Source of the DNA: Janthinobacterium sp. PAMC25594
Lineage (GTDB): Bacteria > Pseudomonadota > Gammaproteobacteria > Burkholderiales > Burkholderiaceae_D
Direction: 5' to 3'
Assembly (NCBI RefSeq): GCF_019443505.1
Contig: NZ_CP080377.1
Location: forward strand, 1,302,001 to 1,366,000
DNA: 64,000 nt
Shown here: in pieces, positions 23,983 through 31,648 of the stretch
Numbering within the stretch: position 1 is the first letter of the stretch
Layout of the letters: every line of letters starts with the position of its first letter
Program-made: the position numbers and the translations under genes
The notes under the pieces: generated by a model
Databases searched by the model: none
Told to the model about the DNA's origin: nothing
Seen by the model: the letters and a program-made list of their open reading frames with translations, nothing else

Positions 23983-25080
23983 CTAAAAATCGCGCAGGCA
24001 GTCGAACAAGGCATACAGCGCCGCAACATCCGGCAGCGGCACCTGCATCAGCACCTGCTCCAGCGCCACGTAGATTTCATCGCGCTCCACCGTCTCGATG
24101 ATGCTGGAACGCCGCTCGATCTGGTTGAACACGCTGACATAGGCAGTGACCATCTCCTGCGCCATGGCTTGCGCAGTCTCGGCATCGCTCACCCCGTCAA
24201 GCGTGCGCGCCGTGGCCAGCAGCTTTTTATACGCCTGCGCGGCCTTTTTGGCATATGCCGCCGAAATATGTGCGCGGCCATCCCAGTCGCGGAAGGCGTT
24301 GTGCAGGTTTTCCGCCAGCCATTCCGGCTTGCGCGGCCGCGTCACCGACAGGTCCAGGCCCAGCGCCGCCGCCTTCTTGTACTTGGCCTTGATGGCTTTG
24401 GCGGCGTCGGCCGGCAGGCTGGTCAGGCACAGGCTGGACAAGGCCGGCAACTGCGCCGGCGCGGGGAAGTCATCGGGACCGTAGCCGAACAGTTCATCCG
24501 CAGTGAAATCCTGCAAGCGGGTCAATTTGGCGATGCTGGTCACGTTCGACGCCAGCCCCGGCTTGCCCCACACGGTCAAGTCAGTCAACGCAGGGAAACG
24601 CTGTGCCACCACATCGAAATCGACGGCCGGCATGGCGCTCAGCGACAGGCGCGCCAGCTGATCGAGACCATGGAATGGCGCCAGGGCGCCGGACAACTGC
24701 AGGCGCAGGAAGCGGCCAGCATGCGGGTCGTCGATGTGCAGCGATGGCGACGGCGCGCCATTCAGTATCAGGGATGCCAGGCCCTCGTTCAGGCGCAGCG
24801 TCTGCAAGCCTTCGGCATGCACGATGAGGCGGCTGACATTGCTGTTGCGCAAGTCGAGCTCCTGGACCGTCGAGGACTGCCAGTGCACTTCATTGATGAT
24901 GGGGTTGCCGTTGATGTAGGCGGCCAGCGCCGCGCTGCCTTGGCGCGTCTCGATGCTCGTCAAACAAGGCAGCTGATCCAGTTCGGACAGGTCGCCGAGC
25001 GCCTGCAGGATGCCATCGTCGATGCGGCTCGTCTTCTGGCGCAAGGCCTGGCCGCCGACGATCACTTGCTCGCTGGACAC
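23983..25080 (-). CDS. Leucine-rich-repeat-like protein of unknown function
   Basis: About 365 residues. The central part has repeated leucine-rich strands such as VQELDLRNSNVSRLIV, LQTLRLNEGLASLIL and LARLSLSAMPAVDF, which resemble LRR units; the C-terminal 130 residues are helical (KKAAALGLDL, then AYAKKAAQAYKKLL). There is no ATG in the N-terminal part of the open frame. GTG at 25080 or 25059 could be the start, but neither has a good ribosome site, and the open frame continues upstream into the end of the DUF3422 gene. The 5' end may therefore have been lost or may use a coupled start. It reads towards blaI. No function is assigned. Confidence 0.6.
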   Translation of the reverse strand: MSSEQVIVGGQALRQKTSRIDDGILQALGDLSELDQLPCLTSIETRQGSAALAAYINGNPIINEVHWQSSTVQELDLRNSNVSRLIVHAEGLQTLRLNEGLASLILNGAPSPSLHIDDPHAGRFLRLQLSGALAPFHGLDQLARLSLSAMPAVDFDVVAQRFPALTDLTVWGKPGLASNVTSIAKLTRLQDFTADELFGYGPDDFPAPAQLPALSSLCLTSLPADAAKAIKAKYKKAAALGLDLSVTRPRKPEWLAENLHNAFRDWDGRAHISAAYAKKAAQAYKKLLATARTLDGVSDAETAQAMAQEMVTAYVSVFNQIERRSSIIETVERDEIYVALEQVLMQVPLPDVAALYALFDCLRDF

Positions 25081-25126
25081 GGATTGGCGGCGCGCGACGT
25101 ACGCGCCGCCAAGGTATTTACCCTGC

Positions 25127-26473
25127 TCAGTCCGCGTGCAGCTTGTGATGCATGCGGCGCAGCCCCAGCCACACGCCGGCCGCCACAAACGGCACGAGGG
25201 CGCCGACGAGGATTTCCGGATTCACGGGTAAACCCAGCACCTTGGCCGCCTTGCCCGTGTAGCTGAACAGGCCGATCACGTAATACGAGATCGCCGCCAC
25301 GGACAAGCCTTCCACCGCCTGCTGCAAGCGCAGCTGCTGCGCCGCGCGCGCGTTCATCGATTGCAGGATTTGCCGGTTTTGCAATTCCTGCACGATGCCC
25401 ACGCGCGTGCGCAGCAAGTCGTTGGTGTTGGCGATGCGCTGGGCCATCGCTTCCTGGCGGCTGGCCATCGCTTCGCAGGTATTCATGGCGGGCGTCAAAC
25501 GGCGATCCATGAATTCCTCGACCGTGGGAATACCCTCGATGCGCTCTTCGCGCAACTCCTCGATGCGCGCCTTGACGAGGCCCATGTAGGCTTTCGAGGC
25601 GGAAAAACGGTAGCTATTGTCGAGTGACAGCTTTTCAATGCGGGCTGCCAGGCGCGTGATGCGGTCAAGCAAGGCTTGCTCGGCGACGCCCTCGTCGGCC
25701 TTGGCCAGGCCCGGCGCGTCATCCGTATCGACCATGGCGGCGGCCAGGGTCGCCAGTTCGTTTTCGATGGCGTTCAACGATGGTGCCGCCTGCATGGCGT
25801 AAGGCAAGCCCAGCAAGGCCATCATGCGGTAGGTTTCGATTTCCAGCACGCGCTGCACCAAACGGCCCGACTGCTGCGAGTGCATGCCCGCATCGCGGAT
25901 GACGAAACGGCTGAAGCCGTCGGACTGGATCGTAAAATCCGTCCACAATTCGCCGCCCTGCAACACCTTGCTGCCGGCCAGGGTATTGCCCTCGAACACG
26001 CGCGACAAGCCCTGCATGAAGATCTCGGCCGGCTCGGTCGCCTGCTGCAGCACCACGTGCGCGGCCACCATCAGCTTGCCCTTCAAACCCGCCAGCCACT
26101 GCTGCGGCAACTGTTCCAGGGGCATGCGCTCGAACGCCTGTTCCAGGGGCAAGGCGGCGCCCGGATGTTCGGCAAAGGTAAACGTGGCAAATTCCGTGTG
26201 GCATTCCCATTTCAGGCGGAAGCGGCCAAAGTCGTAATAAAAATACTTGGCTTCGGCGGCGGGCGGCGTGACGCCGAAATGCGTGCACAGGGCCGCCAGG
26301 GTGGCGTGCTGGGCCGCCATATTCGACGCACCGGGCGCCGCGCTGTCATCCTTGTACACGGCCAGATGGGTGATCAGCTCGGGGGCATCGAGCTGCAAGA
26401 ATGGCCGCGAGTGGATTTCCGCAGCCAGCGGCACGCGCAAGGCGTGGTTCAAACTGGAGTTAATCAAGTGCAT
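25127..26473 (-). CDS. DUF3422 family membrane protein
   Basis: A 448-residue protein of the DUF3422 family, widespread in proteobacteria. The N-terminus reads NHALRVPLAAEIHSRPF, the family signature. Most of the chain is soluble and helical, and the C-terminal 60 residues contain two transmembrane segments (around AISYYVIGLFSYTG and LVGALVPFVAAGVWLGL) ending in a basic tail. The function is unknown. The ATG at 26473 is preferred over TTG at 26482; the ribosome site is weak. It is on the same strand as the LRR-like gene, which begins near its 3' end. Confidence 0.9.
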   Translation of the reverse strand: MHLINSSLNHALRVPLAAEIHSRPFLQLDAPELITHLAVYKDDSAAPGASNMAAQHATLAALCTHFGVTPPAAEAKYFYYDFGRFRLKWECHTEFATFTFAEHPGAALPLEQAFERMPLEQLPQQWLAGLKGKLMVAAHVVLQQATEPAEIFMQGLSRVFEGNTLAGSKVLQGGELWTDFTIQSDGFSRFVIRDAGMHSQQSGRLVQRVLEIETYRMMALLGLPYAMQAAPSLNAIENELATLAAAMVDTDDAPGLAKADEGVAEQALLDRITRLAARIEKLSLDNSYRFSASKAYMGLVKARIEELREERIEGIPTVEEFMDRRLTPAMNTCEAMASRQEAMAQRIANTNDLLRTRVGIVQELQNRQILQSMNARAAQQLRLQQAVEGLSVAAISYYVIGLFSYTGKAAKVLGLPVNPEILVGALVPFVAAGVWLGLRRMHHKLHAD

Positions 26474-26595
26474 GATAGCCAAAGGTAAAGTTGCAAAACT
26501 GCTTAGACCCGCGCGCGTGCTGTGGCGCCCGCGGCACGGGTCTGATTGTCACAGTGTAACAAAGCAGAATGCATGCCATCTATTTCCAGGGCTGG

Positions 26596-27804
26596 TCATG
26601 TTGTTTCAATAACCCCCGTCACGCCCTGCCCCACCCCTTGGCGGCTGCCCAGCCACCAGAATACGGCGGCCAGCACGACGGCCGACGCCTGTCCCAGCGC
26701 CAGCTTGAATGCGCTGTCGAACAGCAATGGTGCGACAAAACCGGACACCAGCGCAAACACCAGCATTTGCACGAAGTTTTGCAAGGACGCGGCCAGGCCC
26801 CGCATCTGCGGGAAAATGTCGAGCGTCGACATGGTCATGCCCGGCAAGGCCAGCGACATGCCAAACGCGTACAGCATCACGGGCACGACGGCGAACGGGA
26901 TGCTGGCCACGAACCAGTGGTTGTAAACAATGTTAATCGCCCCCGTGGCCGCCATGGCCAGCAAGCCCCAGCGCACCAGCACGGTGCTTTTTACCGCATG
27001 GGCCAGCTTGCCCGACAGCGCCGAACCCAGCACCAGACCGGCCACCATGGGGATGAACATCCAGCCAAACGCCGTTTCCGGCAGGCGCAGCAATTCCAGA
27101 ATGAAATGCGGGGCCGAGGAGATGTACAGGGCGAAGCCGCCAAAGGCGAAGGCCACGGCCAGCGAACGCAAGAGGAACGCCCGGTGGCGCAAGGCCAGCC
27201 AGTAATTGCGCGCGATGTTGCCGGGGTGGAAGGGTTGGCGTTGCTCGACGGCTAAACTTTCCGGCAAACCTTTCAGGCAGGCAAGCGCCAGCAACACCGT
27301 GACGGCAAACGTGAAGACGAACGTCGATTGCCAGCCGTAGGCCACGTGCAGCCAGCCGCCGATGATGGGGGCGATGGCGGGTGCGATGCCGAATACCATC
27401 ATGATATTGGCCAGCATCTTTTGCGCGGCCGCGCCCGACAGGGTGTCGCGCACGATGGCTTGCCCGATGACCCTGCCCGCTCCCGCCGAGGCGCCCTGCA
27501 TGCCGCGGAAGAACAGCAGCCAGCCAAAGCTGGGCGCGAAGGCGGCGCCGATGGAGCCGACGGCAAAGATCAGCAGGGAAGCGAGAATCACGGGACGGCG
27601 GCCGAACGAGTCGGACAAGGTGCCATAGAACAAGGTCATGAAGGCGTAGGCGGCCAGGTAGACGCTCAGGGTCTGCTGCACCAGCACGCTGCTGACGTCG
27701 AAATGCGTGCCGATCGCGGGAAACGACGGCAAGAAGGTATCGGTGGCGAACGGGCCCAGCATGGCCAGCCCGGCCAGCACCAGGGTCAGGTTGCGCGCCT
27801 TCAT
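26596..27804 (-). CDS. Bcr/CflA family multidrug efflux MFS transporter
   Basis: A 402-residue inner-membrane drug:proton antiporter of the major facilitator superfamily with twelve predicted transmembrane segments. Typical family landmarks are the GPFATDTFLPSFP start, the loop-2 motif GTLSDSFGRRPV, and RGMQGASAGAGRVIGQAIVR in helix 4-5. Bcr/CflA proteins export chloramphenicol-, bicyclomycin- or sulfonamide-type compounds in other bacteria; the substrate here is not known. Its ATG overlaps the TetR stop by four bases, so regulator and pump are one operon on the minus strand, and the regulator probably represses it. Confidence 0.92.
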   Translation of the reverse strand: MKARNLTLVLAGLAMLGPFATDTFLPSFPAIGTHFDVSSVLVQQTLSVYLAAYAFMTLFYGTLSDSFGRRPVILASLLIFAVGSIGAAFAPSFGWLLFFRGMQGASAGAGRVIGQAIVRDTLSGAAAQKMLANIMMVFGIAPAIAPIIGGWLHVAYGWQSTFVFTFAVTVLLALACLKGLPESLAVEQRQPFHPGNIARNYWLALRHRAFLLRSLAVAFAFGGFALYISSAPHFILELLRLPETAFGWMFIPMVAGLVLGSALSGKLAHAVKSTVLVRWGLLAMAATGAINIVYNHWFVASIPFAVVPVMLYAFGMSLALPGMTMSTLDIFPQMRGLAASLQNFVQMLVFALVSGFVAPLLFDSAFKLALGQASAVVLAAVFWWLGSRQGVGQGVTGVIETT

Positions 27805-28469
27805 GCGCCCGCCTGCTCGGCATATTGGCGGCGCATGCCATCGAGGGCCGCCAGCGAGAATTGCGACACATGCTGCGCAATGCTGGCGATGCCCGCCTCG
27901 TCATAGGTGATCTCCGGCGCCACCAGTTCATGCACGATGCGTGAGCGGGCATAGAACACGGCCTGGCCAATCACGCTGAACACGCATTTCTGCACCACCT
28001 CAATCGGCATGGCCGGCCCCACCACGCCACGGATCAAGCCCGTGAACAGGGCGTGCTGCGGGCGCACATTGCGTTCGGCCAGCTTGTGGATGGCGGCCGT
28101 CGGCTCGATCAGTTCGCGCGCCACCAGGCGGCTGAACAGCGATGCCGGCCCCGAGCGCAGCATGTCGGACACGAGCGCCTCGATGGCCAGGCGCAACTGT
28201 TCCACTGCCGGCAACTGCGCCCGCGCACTGGCGGCCGCCACGTCGGCGGCCGAGGCCCGCGCCAATTCGCGCGCATGGTCGAAGGCGGCCAGATGCAGCT
28301 CTTCCTTGCTATGAAAATAGTAATTGACCATCGCCACGTTGACGTGGGCCGCTTCGCATATGCGGCGCACGGACGCGGCCTTGTAGCCCTCGTCGGCAAA
28401 CAGGTCCGCCGCCGCCTGCAGGATGCGCGCGCGCGCCGGTTCACTTTCGTTTTGTATTTCTTCCGTCAT
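27801..28469 (-). CDS. TetR family regulator with CerR-type C-terminal domain
   Basis: A 222-residue TetR repressor. The helix-turn-helix covers residues 13-60 (ARILQAAADLFADEGYKAAS, then INVAMVNYYFHSKEEL-like recognition). The C-terminal half resembles the DUF1956/CerR ligand domain. The ATG at 28469 gives the normal TetR length; an upstream frame reaching 28520 would cover the operator region. It is cotranscribed with the downstream efflux pump through a four-base overlap. Two AAAC-N4-GTTT palindromes lie just upstream, so it most likely represses its own operon until a toxic ligand binds. Confidence 0.92.
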   Translation of the reverse strand: MTEEIQNESEPARARILQAAADLFADEGYKAASVRRICEAAHVNVAMVNYYFHSKEELHLAAFDHARELARASAADVAAASARAQLPAVEQLRLAIEALVSDMLRSGPASLFSRLVARELIEPTAAIHKLAERNVRPQHALFTGLIRGVVGPAMPIEVVQKCVFSVIGQAVFYARSRIVHELVAPEITYDEAGIASIAQHVSQFSLAALDGMRRQYAEQAGA

Positions 28470-28483
28470 GCCTATCCCATCAT

Positions 28484-28530
28484 TTAAACAACCGTTTAAT
28501 ATTGTCCGATATTGTATCAAACGGGCGTTT
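28484..28530. promoter_or_regulatory. Two AAAC-N4-GTTT palindromes, candidate TetR operators
   Basis: TTAAAC-AACC-GTTTAA lies at 28484-28499 and AAAC-GGGC-GTTT at 28519-28530. Their centres are 33 bases apart, three helical turns, placing both on one face of the DNA. They lie upstream of the TetR start at 28469. This matches the form of operators known for this TetR subgroup. Confidence 0.65.
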
Positions 28531-28547
28531 AACTTTCAAACAGGCAC

Positions 28548-28573
28548 AAAAAAGCCCGGCGTACCGGGCTTTT
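28548..28573 (-). terminator. Terminator after the PCuAC gene (possibly bidirectional)
   Basis: A seven-base stem AGCCCGG/CCGGGCT (28553-28559 and 28564-28570) with a four-base loop is flanked by A residues on one side and T residues on the other. On the minus strand it follows the copper chaperone stop at 28593 and precedes the TetR operators. Confidence 0.85.
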
Positions 28574-28592
28574 CAAGGAGGTAGCGGGAAGC

Positions 28593-29063
28593 TTAGTGCT
28601 TCATCGCCGGCATCGGGGCCGAGGCGGCGCCCAGCGGACGGGCCACGGCGGTCACTTCGATGGTTTCACGGTGCTTGTCCTCGCCTTCGAGCACCAGGGT
28701 CAGCGGGATCTTGTCGCCCGCCTTCACCTGGCCTTTCAGGTCCAGCAGCATGACGTGGTAGCCGCCCGGCTTCAGTTCCACGGCTTTGCCGGCTGGCAAG
28801 GCGATTTCCTTGACCTGGCGCATGCGCATCATATTGTCCGTCATGCTCATTTCATGGATTTCCGCCACGCCCGCCACGGGCGAGCGCACTTCCAGCAGGC
28901 GCATGGCTTTCGGCGCCGTGATCTGCATGAAGGCGCCCGTGGCTTTTTGCTGCGGCACGGTGGCGCGCACCCACGGGTCGGTAATCTGCACGGAAGTCTG
29001 GGCAGCGGCGGAGAAGGACAGCACGGTCAGGGCCGTGGCCAGCAGGGTTTTCAGATGGGTCAT
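28593..29063 (-). CDS. Periplasmic copper chaperone PCu(A)C
   Basis: A 156-residue periplasmic protein with a signal peptide at residues 1-21 (cleavage after SAAA). The copper-binding Met/His motif of the family is visible as EIHEMSM, then MMRMR, and GYHVMLLDL near residue 105. PCu(A)C delivers Cu(I) to cytochrome c oxidase, usually with SCO. The ATG at 29063 lies seven bases after GAGG and is preferred over 29069. It follows the SCO gene by 18 bases on the same strand, so the two act together in oxidase copper-site assembly. Confidence 0.93.
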   Translation of the reverse strand: MTHLKTLLATALTVLSFSAAAQTSVQITDPWVRATVPQQKATGAFMQITAPKAMRLLEVRSPVAGVAEIHEMSMTDNMMRMRQVKEIALPAGKAVELKPGGYHVMLLDLKGQVKAGDKIPLTLVLEGEDKHRETIEVTAVARPLGAASAPMPAMKH

Positions 29064-29081
29064 GATCATTCCTCGGTGTGG

Positions 29082-29678
29082 TTATAAGGTGTATTTCGAT
29101 TTCATCAGGGTCTTGATGTCCTGCACGCACTCGTCGCCCGTCAACTGGTGTTTCAGGCCCAGGCGCATGCGCCCTTCCGTATCGAGCACATAGCTGATGG
29201 CCGTGTGGTCCATCGTGTACGAGCTGCCGCTCGGCACGCGGCGGTAGAAGACCTTGTAATTGAAGGCCGTCTGCGCCGTGTTCTTCGGATCCGTGCGCAA
29301 GCCCAGGAAGCTGGGGTCGAAGGCGCGCATGTATTCGCCCAGCAGCTCGGGCGTATCGCGCTCGGGATCGATGCTGATGAAGATCACCTGCAGTTTATCC
29401 CCATCGGCGCCCAGTTTCTGGCGGATTTCCAGCGCGCGCGACAAGGCTGTCGGGCAGACGTCCGGGCATTGCGTGAAGCCAAAGAAGACCATCACATACT
29501 TGCCCTTGAAGTCGGCCAGGGTGTAGACCTTGCCGTCGGGGCCGCTCAACTTGAAGTCGGGCTTGTAATCGCCTCCCGTCAGGTCGAGGCCGTTGTAATG
29601 GGGTTTCGGTGCTTGTTCGCAAGCGGCAAGCGTAAGCAATCCCGCCGTGCCGGCGAGAAGGAAAAGACGACGTTTCAT
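29082..29678 (-). CDS. SCO family copper-dependent cytochrome oxidase assembly protein
   Basis: A 198-residue thioredoxin-like lipoprotein. The N-terminal signal ends LLTLAAC, giving a lipobox with the lipidated Cys near residue 20. The redox and copper-binding Cys pair is in TQCPDVCPTA and the distal His in YTMDHTAISY, the full SCO metal site. SCO proteins load or reduce the CuA site of cytochrome oxidase. It lies between DUF2946 and PCu(A)C genes on one strand. Length is normal for the family. No cytochrome oxidase genes are in the window apart from copper-free cytochrome bd. Confidence 0.94.
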   Translation of the reverse strand: MKRRLFLLAGTAGLLTLAACEQAPKPHYNGLDLTGGDYKPDFKLSGPDGKVYTLADFKGKYVMVFFGFTQCPDVCPTALSRALEIRQKLGADGDKLQVIFISIDPERDTPELLGEYMRAFDPSFLGLRTDPKNTAQTAFNYKVFYRRVPSGSSYTMDHTAISYVLDTEGRMRLGLKHQLTGDECVQDIKTLMKSKYTL

Positions 29679-29742
29679 GGTAATTCCGGCCCGATGGGCG
29701 TAGTTGAGACAAGTTGGGACGTGGAAGGCGTGACTGTTGCGT

Positions 29743-30141
29743 TCAGGCAGTCAAAGGCGGGCCGCGCGGGCTGGCGCCCAGCCACGCGAACGGTACTCGC
29801 GGTGCCTGGCAGAACAATGGCGGATAGTGGTCGTGGCCCGTGATGACGGCCAGCGGAGACAAGGTCGGCGGCGGCAGGGCCGCGCTGCCCGCATGGCTCA
29901 TGCAGAACGGGCAATGCTCGATGTGGTGCAGTACGGAATCGGTGGTGGATTTGACGGCCGGCGCCAGGTCCGCTTGCGTGTAGACGGCGCCGCTGGCCGA
30001 GCAGATCTCGACGGCGGCATTGTTCGCGTTTGCGTGCAGCGCGGAAAACGCATACGACAGGGACGGCGACAGCGCATTGAGCAGTATCGCCAGGCAGGCG
30101 AACCACATGTGCCACTGTTTGCGTTTCAATAAAGATCCCAT
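29743..30141 (-). CDS. DUF2946 family protein
   Basis: A 132-residue protein of the DUF2946 family, often found near copper and TonB genes. An N-terminal hydrophobic segment (residues 11-31, WFACLAILLNALSPSLSYAF) acts as signal or anchor. Further on, HHIEHCPFCMSHAG gives the conserved His and Cys residues likely to bind metal, and GHDHYPPLF follows. The start at 30141 is the first in-frame methionine. It is 64 bases upstream of SCO on the same strand, and the association suggests periplasmic copper handling. The exact role of the family is not known. Confidence 0.85.
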   Translation of the reverse strand: MGSLLKRKQWHMWFACLAILLNALSPSLSYAFSALHANANNAAVEICSASGAVYTQADLAPAVKSTTDSVLHHIEHCPFCMSHAGSAALPPPTLSPLAVITGHDHYPPLFCQAPRVPFAWLGASPRGPPLTA

Positions 30142-30165
30142 GGCCCCGATTATAGCGGAGTCCGG

Positions 30166-30759
30166 CTATCCGGGCGCCTGGCCACGCAGGAACAGGCTGG
30201 GGCGCACGCCGGCCACGTCCACGCAGGCGTCGCAAAACGCGGGGATCGAGGCAAAGCCGGAGCCGGCCGCCACTTGCGCCAGGTCGCGCTCGCCTCCTTC
30301 GCCATCGGCGCCCGCTTGCGCCGCCGTGTGCAGCGCATGCGCCAGGCGCTGCTCGCGCACCAGACTGAGCAATGCTTCGCCCTCGGCAAACAGGCGCGCG
30401 CGCGCCTTGTGCGGCGTCACTTGCCACAGGGTCGCCAGCCGGGCCGCCGTCCATTTTCCTTGCGGCGTATCAAAGATGTGCTGCGCCAACGCCTGACTCC
30501 AGCGCTTGCCGCCGCCGTGGCCGCCCTCCGCCTCATCATCTTCCAGCGCCAGCGTGAACACGGCCGGCTTGCCCCGTCCCGGCATCACGTCGCAGGCGAA
30601 GCGCAGAAAAGCGGGCACGACAAAACTGTCGCCGCTGCCCAGTTTCTTGGTGGTGATTTCATTATGCAAGGTGACAAAACCCTGGCGCACGGTGACGCGC
30701 AGCCTGAGCGGAAAGCGCAGGCCCAGCAAGTGCAAGGGATGATCGGAAACGAGGGCCAT
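30166..30759 (-). CDS. Small AraC-like transcriptional regulator
   Basis: A 197-residue protein. The C-terminal 95 residues resemble an AraC/XylS DNA-binding domain: a first helix-turn-helix around TAARLATLWQVTPHKARARLF and a second around DLAQVAAGSGFASIPAFCDA, ending in the usual GVRPSLFLRG. The N-terminal 100 residues are short for an AraC effector domain and contain a basic, beta-rich part. It may control the adjacent copper genes, but it ends 25 bases before the DUF2946 start on the same strand, so it could also be cotranscribed. The ligand is unknown. Confidence 0.65.
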   Translation of the reverse strand: MALVSDHPLHLLGLRFPLRLRVTVRQGFVTLHNEITTKKLGSGDSFVVPAFLRFACDVMPGRGKPAVFTLALEDDEAEGGHGGGKRWSQALAQHIFDTPQGKWTAARLATLWQVTPHKARARLFAEGEALLSLVREQRLAHALHTAAQAGADGEGGERDLAQVAAGSGFASIPAFCDACVDVAGVRPSLFLRGQAPG

Positions 30760-30821
30760 GCGTCAGGTCAATGTGGTGAACGAGCCATAAGCATGCCACA
30801 CATCGCGCAAGCAGTCTGTCA

Positions 30822-31523
30822 TCACAGCGACGCCACGCCATAGCGGCGCAAGCCATCGAGGTCCACCACGCGAATCGATTGGTAGGCGATGCTGATCAGT
30901 TTCAATTCGGCCAGGCGACCCAGGGCCAGGTTCACCCGCTGGCGCGAAATGCCGGTCAGCAAGCCGATTTCTTCCTGCGACAGCTCAAGCACGCTGGAGG
31001 TGCGCGGGTATAGCATGGGGTGGAACAGCTGCGCGATCGCTTGCGCCACTTGCGCGTCGACGGCCAGCAGGCGCTGGTTCTGGATGGTGGCGATGAATTG
31101 CCCCATGCGTTCGTTCAGCTGGCGGATGACGAAGGCATTGAAGGAAAGGCTCTCGGCCAGCAGCAGATGAAACAGCTCCACCGGCACCAGGATAATGTTC
31201 GCGGCGCGCACGGCCACCACGTCGTAGCGGCGCAATTCGCGCTTGAGCACGCTGCCCTCGCCGCACCAGCCGCCGGCCGGCACGCCGGAAAACGTGGCGC
31301 CGCGCCCATCGGCGTTGTAGACGGCCAGCTTGATCAAGCCCGTATGCACGCCGATCCAGTGCGCCGACGGTTCGCCGCGCCGCGTGATGAAGGCACCCGC
31401 CTCGTAATGCCGGAGCACGCTGCCGGTGCGCAACAAGGTCTGATGCCGCGCGTCGAGGGCCGTGAACCAGTCATGGCTGTCGAGTTCCGGCACGGCACGC
31501 TCTACACTATCATTGCTATTCAT
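30822..31523 (-). CDS. Crp/Fnr family transcriptional regulator
   Basis: A 233-residue regulator with an N-terminal cyclic-nucleotide-binding-type beta-roll (residues 20-140, containing FITRRGEPSAHWIGVHTGLI and GEGSVLKRE) and a C-terminal winged helix-turn-helix (LSQEEIGLLTGISRQRVN at about 180-197). No Cys cluster is visible in the N-terminus, so it is not an Fe-S FNR protein. It is divergent from the acyl-CoA synthetase gene at 31649, and a TGTCA-N6-TGACA dyad lies between them, so it is a strong candidate to control that gene and itself. The signal is unknown. Confidence 0.92.
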   Translation of the reverse strand: MNSNDSVERAVPELDSHDWFTALDARHQTLLRTGSVLRHYEAGAFITRRGEPSAHWIGVHTGLIKLAVYNADGRGATFSGVPAGGWCGEGSVLKRELRRYDVVAVRAANIILVPVELFHLLLAESLSFNAFVIRQLNERMGQFIATIQNQRLLAVDAQVAQAIAQLFHPMLYPRTSSVLELSQEEIGLLTGISRQRVNLALGRLAELKLISIAYQSIRVVDLDGLRRYGVASL

Positions 31524-31536
31524 TCCATCCTTCAGT

Positions 31537-31552
31537 TGTCACTAAGATGACA
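31537..31552. promoter_or_regulatory. TGTCA-N6-TGACA dyad, candidate Crp/Fnr-family site
   Basis: TGTCA at 31537-31541 and TGACA at 31548-31552 are perfect inverted arms with a six-base spacer, matching the layout of Crp-family boxes. It lies 14 bases upstream of the regulator start and 97 bases before the acyl-CoA synthetase start. Confidence 0.5.
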
Positions 31553-31648
31553 GTGATTTTCCAGCACCGGTGCTATGCTGGCCGGTATCAATCCCGAAAC
31601 AGGGAGCTACAGAATTCCAGTACCAATATTATTTACCAGGAGACAAGC

